From: Hypsibius dujardini
Taxonomy: Eukaryota; Tardigrada; Eutardigrada; Parachela; Hypsibiidae
Assembly (NCBI GenBank): GCA_001579985.1
Contig: LRSR01005397.1
Location: forward strand, 1-29,299
Reading direction: 5' to 3'
Length of the DNA stretch: 29,299 nt
The translations under genes and the position numbers were made by a program. Numbering within the stretch: position 1 is the first letter of the stretch; every line of letters begins with the position of its first letter. A model generated the notes under the pieces. The model did no database searches and was not told the DNA's origin. It saw only the letters and a program-made list of their open reading frames with translations. This document shows, piece after piece, positions 1 to 10,730 of this stretch.

Positions 1-78
1 CAGACAGACAGACAGATAAACGGATAGGCAGAGATAGACAGATAGGTGTACAGACAGACAGACAGAGACAGGCAGGCA
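1..78. repeat. Degenerate (CAGA)n microsatellite
   Basis: Short runs of CAGACAGA are interrupted by GATA and GGCA variants. The tract lies just before the first visible VPS15 exon, so it is probably inside an intron of that gene. Confidence 0.85.
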
Positions 79-179
79 AAAGATAGATATGCGTAACGGT
101 ACGCTCTCAATAATATTGTTTTGGGATGATGGGACTTCTTAAATCTAGGTGGCGTATGAATTTTGTGTTATGTTTTCAG

Positions 180-1764
180 GCTGCGGTCCAACAAAAACAA
201 CGGAGACATTCTCAGCTGCTCATCTGACGGCACCGTCAAGCTATGGGACTGTGCTCGCATGGAAGGCCGCGGTCTCTCCAATCGTGCAAAGTACACCTAT
301 AAACATCTCTTGAGCCCGGTCAAGGCCATCACCTACTGCGAAGAGTGGAAGTCGTTTGCGTGTGCCGGGGAAAATGGAAGCATTCATGTGGTCAGGTATG
401 TGTGCGTGCGGACATCTTTACCGGTAAAAGGTATATCTAAATTTACATGGTAGGCTGTGTCAGACTGACTTTCGCTTCAAAGTTTTTTGCTTCTATTCCT
501 CAGGTTAGAGAATGACCCTACTAAAAATGCCGTCAAACTTGAGCGGGCCATCGATCCTAAACGAGATGGCGTGGTCATCGAAATGGGCTATTGCGATCCT
601 GGTAAGCAACTTTTTCATATGTAAATATGTTTGAAAACCGATTTGTTTCCCGTGCATTAATTAAATGGTCTTCTTTTATGGTTCTAATAGGTTCTCAGCA
701 TATTGTCGCTTTTGCCACCTCGATGGGAGTTGTGGCAGGCTGGGATTTGCGCACACCCAACCATGTCTGGAGACTACAGAGCGATTTACGATGCGGTAGG
801 ATTCAAGTCCTTCGTACCTTCTTCAAGATCAGAGTTTTTTCTTGTTCTAATGAATTAATTTGATGCAGGTATGCTGAAGACTTTCTGCGTCAGCCCGGAA
901 CAGAGCTGGATCACCACTGGCAGCAGCGACGGCTATATGGTGACATGGGATCTCCGCTTCCGCATCCCCATCTCGTCCGTGCGCCATCCTGCGGGTGCCG
1001 CCATCAATCGCCTTTACACACATCCCAAATTGGACAGTGCTGTGATTGCGTGTGCCAAAGGCAATAACGAGGTGTCGGTGTGGGACACGGAAACGAGTTC
1101 CAGGACGATGGCAGTTTGGTCCGGTCCAGCAGCACCTCTTGTACCATCCCAGGTAGGAGGCAAGCAGACGGATAGTTAACTGGCAAACAGACAGACAGAC
1201 AGGCAGACAGACGACATTGAGTCGGACTCATAGAGGTTGACTGAAAATTGACCGCCCGGACTATTTGTCTAGCCGGAAAATCAAGACAGCATCCGAGGAC
1301 TGCAAATTCTGGCATCCGATTCCCGTCACCTCTCTTTTATCTCAAGCGGCACCGATCGTCGAATTCGTTTTTGGGATACATTTTCTCGCGACAACTCTTA
1401 TATGATTGCGACCGCAACTGGGGAGACCCTTGCGGACAAGAAGTTGCTTTGCAAGTAAGAATAACGTGCATGTGGGTTTTTGGATTATGATTTAGGTACA
1501 CGCTTGTGCCATTTTAGGGCTGTCCAAATTGACGGAGTAGAAGTGGTGTACGAGCATGGTTCCGGCGTGAAGGCGGCCTCCACTTCCGCCAGCAACGGAA
1601 CGTCCGCCTGGCTGACCGACACCGACACCAATTCGCGAGCTCTCGCGGACGCGCCGGCAGTCGGGCACTCCGATGCGGTCAACGATTTAGTCATCTGCTC
1701 TACCGGCAGCCAAATGTTTTTGGTAACCGCATCGCGGGACGGCATAATCAAAGTGTGGAAGTGA
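180..1764 (+). CDS. PIK3R4: VPS15 / PI3-kinase regulatory subunit 4, C-terminal WD40 part (5' end outside window)
   Basis: VPS15 is the pseudokinase and WD-repeat scaffold of the class III PI3-kinase (VPS34) complex, acting in autophagy and endosome traffic. Exons: 180-395, 504-601, 691-795, 869-1152, 1273-1454, 1518-1764. All joins keep one frame and give 376 residues ending in TGA. What is visible is the C-terminal beta-propeller. Repeats include CSSDGTVKLWD, VAGWDLR, GSSDGYMVTWDLRF, GNNEVSVWD, SSGTDRRIRFWD and the terminal TASRDGIIKVWK. The order, the GNNEVS.WD motif and the final TASRDGI.KVWK match the VPS15 C-terminus closely as I recall it from the human protein. The HEAT and kinase-like parts lie upstream of the window. 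Introns are short (63-120 bases); the one at 1153-1272 contains a small CAGA tract. The next gene converges on it. Confidence 0.93.
1183..1213. repeat. Short (CAGA)n tract in PIK3R4 intron
   Basis: About seven CAGA/CAGG units lie within the intron 1153-1272. This is a small example of the microsatellite family seen in most genes of the window. Confidence 0.8.
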
Positions 1765-3241
1765 TAGTATCTGTCTGTCTCAATTCCCTCCCCGGTAACA
1801 ACTTCGTTGTATGTAGTTGTATGTTGGCAGTGCATCTCTAAATCCCATACTGTGATACGTGTTTATACTGATTTCTGTTTCTGTTTCGAGAATTCCATTA
1901 GCATATAGAATTACTTGTTCGTTGTACAACGGGGAAGAACACACCTTTTAACTCGTCATGCAGTACATTCCCGTTCAACTCGTTAAGTTCTTCAGAGGCC
2001 GATCAATCGACTGTTCGCCCAACCTAAACACGAGAACAAGAAAGGGATCAAATTGCTCCTTATTAGCCTGTTCTAAAACTCTGGACTGGAAGTTCTGGAG
2101 GACCACTTGGATTCGGATTTCCCCGACATCCATACTTAAACCGCAATCGTAATTGAAGAACTTGATCTAAAAGACGCGGAAGCACGACAGCGCTGCAGAA
2201 TTCCTAAAGTCGAAGAATTTACTCCTGACCAAAATGTTTTTGTACAGGGTTACTGTTCCAAATTTGAAAATTTTCCCCAAAAAGGAATGCTCCTTACCAG
2301 TGACAATATCAAAAGAAGACTGCTGTGGTTCAGATTTCACGTGTCGACAAGTAGCGCCATTCCTCTGTAGAAATCAACCTTGCCATTGACTGTTTCGGAA
2401 TCAAAGTAATTAAATTTTCTTTCTTGTATGAATGAAATCGCGCCGCAGATGTGAGCACATCGCACTCCACCACCTCTTGGTGACGCTTCTAACGGGACTT
2501 GGAAGTGGTGATCAGAGGACGGAGGGAGCCAGGTCACTGCTGTGCATCTCGATTCCCGAGGGAGAACAGGAGACGGCCCGAGCACGGATATCCAGGATCA
2601 CATAAAACTTGTGTTGTAATCCAGCCCAAGCATATCATCTTTCCCCCGCGCGTACAACCATAAGTGTGCGGATAAGTCATTTGCACTCTCACGAAGCGGA
2701 ACTGGTTAAACGACAAGAGAGTAAGAACAGTACGTAAGAATAAGTAGTACTCTTTTTAGGTCCACGGGTCTCTAAGAAGATAGTGATGTTCATTTTATGA
2801 TACCGCTTTTTCAAGAACATCAGGTCAACATCGCCGGAAGTAAAGCACTTAAGCAAAGCGGAAGATACTGATACCAAAATCCTTCCCATTCAGACAGCGG
2901 GCAAAAGGGATGTCCCTCACTTGTCCAAAACTCATCGTGACAACTCGGTCTACATACAACTCTCTTTGTTTTCAGCCGACTTCTTTCTGGACTGACTGCT
3001 CATTGTAACAAACTTGCAGTGGCACAAGTAGCAGGAAAGGGTGTTGTTTACTCAAAGGTCTCCATCCATGGACAAACATTGCCACTAACAGTTTTAGTTA
3101 AAAAGTCCCACCTCTAGACCTAAAACACTTGAGCAAACCGTATACCCTGACGGAAAAATTCTAGAAGCGAATAAAAGAGATTTTCACTTTAATGCAAACG
3201 GAAGGTAAAAAACAACAGTCACCGCACTGGGCGCACAAAGT
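1765..3241. other. Convergent intergenic region, no gene recognised
   Basis: This 1.5 kb region lies between the stop codons of PIK3R4 and the reductase gene. I see no spliced gene in it. A plus-strand stretch at about 2150-2340 stays open for about 60 codons and contains FTPDQNVFVQGY-like text that faintly resembles the end of a retroelement integrase, but stops flank it and no catalytic motif is visible. The AATAAA at 3171-3176 lies on the plus strand, about 1.4 kb after the PIK3R4 stop, and cannot serve the minus-strand gene. Confidence 0.4.
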
Positions 3242-3679
3242 TTACTTCTTGCCCATCTCCGCTGAGCGCTTGGTGGCCGCTTCGACGGCATTAATAAGGG
3301 CGTTTCGCAGACCGCCTTGTTCCAGGGCGTGAAGGCCGTGAATGGTGGTCCCACCAGGACTGGCAACGTTGTCACGGAGGACGCCGGGATGCTGGCCGGA
3401 AGCTGTAACCATTTTCGCAGCACCCTATAGAAACAACCGTAAAGGAAATGAATGCAAAGACATAACGATCATTGACAATATCACAGAAACGCAAATAATA
3501 TAAACCCAGAGAAATAAACACAAACAGACAAATAGACAGACAATTAAATACTTGCAAAGACAGATAAAAGATAAATCCAAGCCGGCAGACAGGCAAGCCA
3601 GCAGGGAGTGAGGGCCAATGGTGGAAAAAAGATACAGGCAGGCAGAAAGAGACGGGCAGACACATTGACATACAGGCAA

Positions 3680-3748
<69 letters not shown>

Positions 3749-5120
3749 TAGGCAGACAGACAGATGGACTGACAAACAGACAGGCATGCAATAAGACAGA
3801 CCGACCGACACAACGCAGACACGCAACAGAAAAAGCAGGGAACAGCGAGACGTCAATGTCAGGAAAAGCGAATTAAGTACCAGGACGGTCTGCGCCGCGA
3901 GCTTTGTAGAGAGATCCCGTGGAAGACCCATCTTGACGCCACCGTCTGACAAAGCTTCAATGATTGTAAAAATCTAGAACAAAACAGATACGTTTTCAGC
4001 CTACTCTTCTCTCACGTCACGAAAGAAGTTTCTTACATAAGCCGGTCCACTTCCGCTCAACCCGGTGACCGCATCCATGAGGTTCTCCGGGATCTGTGCA
4101 CAGAACCCAAGGCACGTGAACATCTTCTCAGCGAGCCGGGCGTCTTCCGGAGAGCATTGGGAATTGGGGCAGAAGACCGTCGCACCGTATCCGGGAATGA
4201 GAGCGGGAGTATTGGGCATCACACGAATGTACCGAACGTTTGGCGATGACTAAGAGTAAAACCGATGTAGAGTAAGAAATCAATCTAGCGATCGACGAAG
4301 CGTTTAACGAACCCGTTCCATTGCTGCAATGGTGATACCGGCAGCGACGGAGAAGACCAGCGTCTGACGCTTCTGCAGGACATGCGAAAGCTCTTGCAGC
4401 ACTGTCGCCACAACATCCGGCTTGACGGCAAGGATTAGTATATCGCTAGCAAGGGCCACTGATTCGTTCTCGGTGTGGATCGCTACTCCGAGAGCCTGTA
4501 TGTATAACATTTAACTCAGTCATCAACAGGCCATTAAAAATAACTTAATTTAATTTAAAAAGGTTATAAATAATAATAGAAAATTCAAATGAAAATTAGA
4601 TTTGTCCATTTTTTTCTCCGTCGCGTTCACAGAAAATAAACTTACTTGTCTGTCGTACAAAAAAGTCTTGACGCCTGAGTTTTAAATAAATTCCTCCGTC
4701 TTATTTAAATTCAAACGCCTTTAAACAATACGACAAAAAATAACAATAACACAGGTCGAGCCGCAAACCGTCAATTCAGATGAATCCCAGTCGTTGGGGC
4801 AGCCGGCAGAAATTTTTGACGCTTGGAACAGGCCTGCAAAAAAACCGAGCACTCAAGCAATCGTTCGATCAATGGGTCTATAAAGAATGGCTTAAGTCCC
4901 ACTTGAACAATGGTCAATTCAACGGATCAATCAATCAATGTAAGAAGTAAATAATCCTATCAAGCGCCGGTAAATCAATCAATCAATCGCCGGAACACTG
5001 ACCAGAACGGATGAAACCGTTGGCCATGGCCGTGGCCATCTTGCCGGCGCCGATGAAGCCAACGGTGTGAGCAAGCGGTGCAGCGACCACAGCGGGAGAG
5101 AGTGGAGGAGAGGAATCCAT
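3242..5120 (-). CDS. PYCR: Pyrroline-5-carboxylate reductase
   Basis: This enzyme carries out the last step of proline synthesis, the NAD(P)H-dependent reduction of pyrroline-5-carboxylate to proline. Exons in transcript order: 5120-5003, 4833-4769, 4495-4313, 4249-4037, 3973-3881, 3424-3242. They join in frame to 284 residues, a usual length for the family. Visible marks are the N-terminal dinucleotide motif [57 protein letters not shown] and the C-terminal family signature [21 protein letters not shown], which runs into a final GKK. The start is the first ATG before the Rossmann motif, giving a short leader of about 20 residues. Two donors are unusual: GTTTGC after 4769 and GTTCGT after 4313. 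The intron 3880-3425 holds a long CAGA microsatellite. Which paralogue this is (PYCR1/2 or PYCR3 type) cannot be told by eye. Confidence 0.95.
3515..3805. repeat. (CAGA)n microsatellite in PYCR intron
   Basis: The core at about 3684-3748 is an almost perfect run of CAGA units. It is flanked by decayed units (CAGG, CAAA, GATA) for about 150 bases to the left and 60 to the right. In the gene's sense direction it reads TGTC, giving a pyrimidine-rich intron. Confidence 0.95.
4620..4745. repeat. Possible relic of the AT-rich dispersed repeat tail
   Basis: The stretch CTTATTTAAATTCAAACGCCTTTA inside the PYCR intron region (about 4700-4723) resembles the distal tail of the tRNA-headed element at 15000-15060 (CTTATTTTAAAATAAAACGCCTTTA). 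The similarity is short and AT-rich, so this is weak. Confidence 0.3.
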
Positions 5121-5705
5121 CACGTATACGGATGAAATCGTTTGTCAGATCAAGCAGTGAGTAATAGGACCGCAAATTTTACAATTTTTACTGTAAAGTT
5201 TGCCCGTAAATCCACTATTTGATGGTGGAGTTTTCGGTGGTGCAAATCGACGCGTCGTACATGTGCTAATAAGATGGATGATATGTATGCGCCAGAGAAA
5301 AAAAAATAGTGTGAAGAATTTGGGGTGAGCTCGAAGTCCGCCGTCCGGTCAATGGACTCTGAATTATTGAACTGCCACGAGAAAAACAACTGGAAAGTCG
5401 TGAAAATCAGCTGATCGGTGATTAATTAGTGACCGAACGCTGGAATTCCCTAACAGAACGCAAGGCTGTAGTGAGAGAAGGGTCAAACGCAGCAGCGGAA
5501 CGCCAGCACGTTCCATTCGAATGTTTAGATGTACAACTCGAACAACTAATATAGTAAACGAACATTGAAGAGAACTGACCGAACGCCGAAATAGCGCTGA
5601 CCGAATGAACTGACCAAACCTTGAATGGCTGCTTGATTGATTCGGATAAACATTTCTCCTTCTGGTTTTTTTAATTTTAAATGTCCGTAACAGGCAAACA
5701 CGATC
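5121..5705. promoter_or_regulatory. Divergent promoter region between PYCR and B3GAT3-like gene
   Basis: The two start codons point away from each other across 585 bases with no gene between, so both promoters must lie here. The decamer GACCGAACGC occurs at 5431-5440 and 5577-5586, with near copies (GACCGAATG, CAGAACGC, GGAACGCC) in between. No TATA box is clear. Assigning this as promoter rests on position only. Confidence 0.5.
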
Positions 5706-7287
5706 ATGGTTCGCAAAAAAACGATTTTGATCTGCTTGATATCCTTCATTTTTATATTGGCTGCACTTTGTTATATGATGGCGTACATGCCGTCAGCGGA
5801 TGAGACGACCGTAACACAACGGGAATGCTGTCAGCAGCTTATCCACTTCCGCGACAGTCAAATGCCCGAAACTTTTTCGTCAATTGTCCCTTCGTCTCCT
5901 ACTATTTTTTTAATAACACCCACATACGCCCGCCATGCTCAGAAATCCGATCTAACTCGATTGGTTCACACTTTCAAGCACGTCGAAAATTTATTTTGGA
6001 TTGTGGTGGAAGACGCCTCCGACAAAAGTGATTTGGTCGCGAAACTCCTCCGGAAGTCCGGACTACGCTACGCGCACCTCAATGTTGTCACGCCAAAAGG
6101 CATGAAAATCGATTTGGCCAGCGGAGACAAACAATGGAGCAAGCCACGCGGAGTATGGCAGCGGAATGAAGGACTACGCTGGTTGAGAGAGACATTCAAC
6201 AAACAAGCACCCGTTGGTACGTTGAGCGGCTCTAAACGCCAATTCATCAATCAATCGACAGGCGTGGGGCTCAACAGCCTAACTGATTGATCGGCCAATC
6301 AAGTTAAGGATGGTCGTTTGAATCTAAATCCAACGCCATTCCGAATGATCTGAGTAGAAGGAAGCATGGAATCGGTATGAAATTCTATGTGTTCATATGA
6401 CCCATGTAGCAAGGAATGAGATAGAATTCCATTTAGATTTCGATTCCAGTTCAAATTGCGGTTTGGGTATTACGTTATAGTTAGTCATGTTGTTTAAATG
6501 CAGATTTTAAATTAAATTAAACTGAAAATCAGCAAGTGACCAAAGTCTGATTTTAAGTTGAATTAATTTAGTTTTTAGATATTTTAATTCGGATTTATTT
6601 ATAAGGATAATTTCTTTAATGAATTTACTGTTTGTAATTTAAATTCAATTACAGATCAACACGTGACTAGCCGTTTAACTCAAAATAAATTAACAATCGT
6701 GTAATTTAAAATAATAAGCCGATTTTGGGCTATTTCAAGTCACTATTTAAATGAATCTAACAATAATATCTAGTAATTGAAATCCGTTTACCAATTCCAT
6801 TTCCATTCTAGGAAATTCAGCCAATCAACAGCAAGAGGGTGTGGTCTATTTCGCCGACGACGACAACACCTACGATTTGGACCTGTTTCCGGAGATCCGC
6901 ACGGTGCGGACAGCGGGAGTGTGGCCAGTGGCGTTTGTCGGGGAGCTCTTGGTGGAGAAGCCCATTGTGGTTGCGGGGATTGTGACCGGTTGGGATGTGG
7001 CCTACAAACCGGACAGGCCGTTCGCCGTGGACATGGCCGGGTTCGCGGTTAACTTGCGACTGGTTTTGCAGCATCCCCATGCCGGATTCGATGATGGTCA
7101 GCCGGTGGGCTATCAGGAGACGTACTTTCTGCGTGGATTGGGCGTGACGTTGCCAGATCTGGAACCGAAAGCGGGAAATTGTTCGGAGGTCTTGGTGTGG
7201 CACACGCGGACGGAGAAGGTCAACGTGTTTGCGGAGAAACGATGGAACGCGCGGGGAAAGTTCTCCGCGGGCGGAATGGAATTCTAG
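5706..7287 (+). CDS. B3GAT3: Beta-1,3-glucuronyltransferase (GlcAT-I type)
   Basis: This GT43 enzyme adds glucuronic acid to galactose. GlcAT-I (B3GAT3) completes the tetrasaccharide linker of heparan and chondroitin sulfate proteoglycans in the Golgi. Two exons, 5706-6216 and 6812-7287, join at a glycine codon to give 328 residues. The N-terminus is type II membrane topology: MVRKK followed by a hydrophobic segment at residues 6-26. Then come FLITPTYAR, VVEDA, PRGVWQRNEGLRWLR, the metal-binding YFADDDNTY with the DDD motif, WPVAFVG, RPFAVDMAGFAVN, GYQET and near the end VLVWHTRTEK. These are in the order and spacing of the family. Length and the VLVWHTRTEK ending favour B3GAT3 over the HNK-1 enzymes B3GAT1/2, but the paralogue is inference. 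The intron carries an AT-rich repeat relic. Confidence 0.93.
6525..6760 (+). repeat. Relic of the dispersed AT-rich repeat tail in the B3GAT3 intron
   Basis: GTGACCAAAGTCTGATTTT at about 6536-6554 recurs exactly on the minus strand near 15228-15246 inside the tRNA-headed element. ATCAACACGTGA near 6655-6666 recurs exactly at about 27324-27335 in the second copy. AAGCCGATTTTGG near 6717 resembles AAGCCGGAATTTTGG near 27389. The order is the same in all cases. No tRNA-like head is visible here. Confidence 0.55.
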
Positions 7288-8004
7288 TAGGTTGTTACTT
7301 TTTCAGTTTGCCATGAGGCTGATATTTTCAGTTTTCGTTTTACCAAATAAGTTTGCCTGTGATACAAAAACTGTATTCGTTTGATTTTGCAAGTTTCGCG
7401 TCGCTTTGAGAGTCTTCAAGACTGGGGTTTGGGAGGAAAAATATATCTGACCGTGGAGTTTAGTTTCTTCAAGCTTAGCTTTTCAAGTAAAATAAGGAAT
7501 ATTCGAGTGGTACAAAATACTGGGACAGACTGACAGGGAAACCAAACAGACGATTGAGAGGAATAGTGAAAGACGTACGAGAGGCAGCACTGACGGACGA
7601 GCAGCGACTTAAGTCCGCCATAGACTTGTAACAGCTACTTGATAGATGGACTTGTAGCAGGTAGGTAATATATAGATGCAGATATGAAGAAAATACAGAC
7701 AGAGACGTACGGACAGACGAAAACGATGTCCTTTGCCATCGTTTTGAGCCGGTTTCAGGCACTTTGCTGGCACGCATTATGATTACTTTGCATTTCATTA
7801 TTACCTACAATAAATAAATAATTATATACTTGTACTAATGAAAATTATAGGAAAGGTTGATACGGCAACGCCCAAGGTAAAGTTTTGCCAATCAGCAACC
7901 AAGATCCCACACCTCATGTGAATCAACTGAGAAAATCCTCCATATCCAACTATCACTCTAAATTGCAATCAAAATCTTTGTTCATCACCCCACACACACA
8001 CAAA
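7288..8004. other. Intergenic region between B3GAT3-like and ZCCHC2/14-like genes
   Basis: 717 bases between two plus-strand genes. AATAAG occurs near 7346 and AATAAATAAATAA near 7808-7820; the latter could serve as a late poly(A) signal. A decayed GACA-rich stretch lies near 7520-7720. The promoter of the next gene should lie in the last few hundred bases; a CA run (7990-8002) directly precedes its ATG. Confidence 0.45.
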
Positions 8005-9496
8005 ATGACCAAAGCTGAGTGCGAACCGCCGCCCTCCCTCAGACCGTCTGTCTTCGACACCAGCGACAAAATCCGCCAGTGGCTCGACACCGGTTTGGAG
8101 AACTTCGAGCGCCTCGAGGTGGTCTACGCCCTGCTCAGCACGCTGACCCACCTCGAGGTGCGCTACTTCCACGCCGTCCTGCACAGCTTCATGATCCGCG
8201 ACTTCCACAACATTGTCGAGGCGCAGGACCTCGTGCGGCGCACCAACGACGTGTTCGCCCTCCGCGACCTCTACGCCACGCTGGACCCTCTGCTGCTGCT
8301 GACCAGTGAAATGGCGCGCAATCAAGTGCTGCTGGACCTGAGTGTTCTCCATCCGGCCAGCACGTCGTGCGGGGACATTATCTGTGATTTCATCGAACGT
8401 TCTGGCATTACGGCGTATTCCCCGTCGCTGCAGAGTCCGGACGCGGCAGCCGCCATTGCGGACTTGATGATGATCGTGGCGATGGCGTTCCGACATCCTG
8501 CGGTGCGGTTCCATCGGCGGTTCCGGCTGGGGCAGATTGCGGTCGATCTGATTCGGCATAAGAATGCGTTTACCCATCTGCAGGTATGTCTGTTCGTGAT
8601 AGTCGGAAGACTATGAGCTCCGGCTGCAATGCCTGCAATCCAAGTTATGTTAGTAGAGGCTCCCAACACCGCCGCCAACGTCGGTTGTGATGGTGGAAGC
8701 AGTTCCGCCCGTTGTTTCCGAAACAATGGACGACGATGGGTATCCGATGGAATGGGATTCATTAGTACCAAGGTAGGTATGACGAAAGGCAAAGGAAAGC
8801 GGGTAAAGATCAACAGACAGAAATAGACAGAGATAGATTGACAAGTAGGCAGGTAGGCAGGCAGGCAGACAAACAGACAGACAGACAGACCGACCGAGAG
8901 ACAGACAGACAGATGGTCACATAGACAGTAGAAAGCCAATAAAAATCAAATAGACAAACGATCAGCCAGTGATTCACTGAGACAGGCAAACCGACAGTCA
9001 GATAGACATCGAAAGTTTTAAAGATCGAATATCTTGCAATCATTATTGGCAGGACTCCTGAAGGAGCCGCGGACGAATTCGTCGCTGAGTCAAAAAAGAA
9101 ACTCTGCGATGAGGAGGCATGCGGTGGTGATTTTTCAGATTCCTCGGTATCGAATACAGTAAACTTGGTTCCGTCCGTCGCTGCCTACGAGATGACAATA
9201 AAACTGTGTAAAACCGACCATCATCATTACCGCCACCGCCAAGGAAGCAGAAAATCTCTATCCGACACCCACATGACAACCTCTGCGCAAGTACCTCCAA
9301 TCTCTGTTGAGTTTGTCGATCCTTGTTCAAGGACCAGGGAAGAAAACTCAACCACTGCGAACTCGGATGGCAGTTCACAACAGCTTCCTGGAGCGTATTA
9401 CGCAGCTAGAGATACGGCTCAGGGATTACTAGTACCACGTATGCATCCGATTAACAACAATGTTTTGGCTACCTCTCACGTCTGGTTTGTCAAGTC

Positions 9497-9556
<60 letters not shown>

Positions 9557-10078
9557 CCTGTCTGTCTGTTTGTTTGTCTGTTTGTCTGTCTGCCTGTCTG
9601 TCTGTCTGCCTGTCTGGTCTGTCTGTTTGCCTGTTTTCTGTCTGTGGGTCGGTGGATTGGAGGGTCTGTCGGTTTGTCCCAAGTCAGATAATTAGAATTC
9701 CAATGTTGTTTAGGGCCATTACGGCCTGAGCCTGAAAGAACGCACCGAAGACTCCCACTCATTAAGGCAAATTCGTGCTACAATTGCGGAAGTAACAAGC
9801 ACTCGGGTCAGGACTGTCGAGTCAAGTCTTTTTGGGAGTGGAATCCGTACTCCGAAGGTAGAATGCATTCTATTAGGGCTATGTAATTTAGTCGATTTTG
9901 GTATGGCAGTAGAAGATAAGCGAGAAAGGATGCAACGGTGATTTGATTGCTTTGTTTAGTCTCAAACTATTGCGCGCACTCTGAGGACCCTGACAGGCGG
10001 CCCACTGAAGTAATGTCGCTGACGCCAACCTCGGAAGTATACTACGCCCAACGACACGGCAAACAGTGGAACGGTTGA
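8005..10078 (+). CDS. ZCCHC2/ZCCHC14-like zinc-knuckle protein
   Basis: Exons: 8005-8583, 8657-8772, 9053-9438, 9714-9857, 9960-10078. All phases agree and give about 447 residues. Exon 1 encodes an alpha-helical domain with WLDTGLENFERLEVVYALL, THLEVRYFHAVLHS and LLDLSVLHPAS. This layout resembles the N-terminal domain of ZCCHC2/ZCCHC14 (and more distantly SAMD4/Smaug). Exon 4 encodes a CCHC zinc knuckle, CYNCGSNKHSGQDC (C-X2-C-X4-H-X4-C), near the C-terminus, as in those proteins, where it binds RNA. ZCCHC14 recruits TENT4 poly(A) polymerases in vertebrates; that role here is only inference. There is no SAM domain, and the protein is about half the vertebrate length. Exon 2 (acidic and proline-rich) and the last exon rest on splice phase rather than homology. 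Introns 2 and 3 carry opposite-sense GACA/TGTC arrays. Confidence 0.75.
8812..8915. repeat. (CAGA)n microsatellite, ZCCHC2/14-like intron 2
   Basis: A mixed CAGA/CAGG/CGAC tract reads as GACA on the gene's sense strand. It is complementary in sense to the TGTC array in the next intron. Confidence 0.9.
9496..9650. repeat. (TGTC)n microsatellite, ZCCHC2/14-like intron 3
   Basis: A near-perfect TGTC run of about 50 bases is followed by TGTT/TGCC variants. It lies in the intron between 9439 and 9713 and is read through by long CLSV-type open frames that are not genes. Confidence 0.95.
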
Positions 10079-10373
10079 CAAGTCAAAATCACGGTCTGTT
10101 TGATTTCCCCTCTTGGTTCTGAACTTTGTGTTGTTCTGACGTTATAATCGACGTCGTATTTCTTCCATCTATTATTTCTTATCCTGCAAAAAAATTACGC
10201 ACATTTTTCCCATCGGTGCGTGACTGGATCTCAAAAACCCCGAAATTATAGCATACTCTGAGCATAACGTGACTTGAGACTGACCGACAGATGGACAGAC
10301 AAACAGGCCGGTGGCCAGACATTCAGATAAACAGACAGGCAGGCAGGCAGTCAGGCCGATAGACAGACTGACT

Positions 10374-10427
<54 letters not shown>

Positions 10428-10730
10428 TAGACCAACAGACTGACAAACAGATCGACAGACAGACAGACTGACTGACTGATTGAGAGACAGTCGCCTGTTT
10501 CACGGTACACTCATATACTACTGTATGCCCCATTCGGCACCCATATGCAGCATACTGTAATTATGTTGTCTGCAAACTCAGAGCAGGATGATGATCAAGC
10601 AAACTGAAAGGACCACTATATGACCAATAATATACAAAGGCAGAATTAAGTATGTTTTGTCTCAAATGTAGACCCGTTATACGGCTATGTGTCCAAGAAA
10701 TGATGATCAGTCTCAAGGGAGTCCTTCCTT
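10079..10730. other. Convergent intergenic region with CAGA microsatellite
   Basis: This region lies between the stop of the ZCCHC2/14-like gene and the stop of the minus-strand transporter gene. It holds the microsatellite described separately. No coding unit or clear poly(A) signal was recognised in the remainder. Confidence 0.5.
10275..10488. repeat. (CAGA)n microsatellite, intergenic
   Basis: The core at about 10375-10426 is a clean CAGA run. The flanks carry CAGG, CTGA and CGAC variants. Confidence 0.95.

Noticed and set aside
3372-3952. Long open frames encoding CLSVCLSV or DRQTDRQT repeats (also near 9476-9762, 10172-10533, 21254-21519, 22280-22565)
   Set aside because: These are translations of (TGTC)n/(GACA)n microsatellites, open in every frame by composition and lying in introns or between genes.
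7969-8577. 202-codon minus-strand open frame under ZCCHC2/14-like exon 1
   Set aside because: It is the antisense shadow of a GC-rich coding exon, with Arg/Glu/His-biased composition and no family text.
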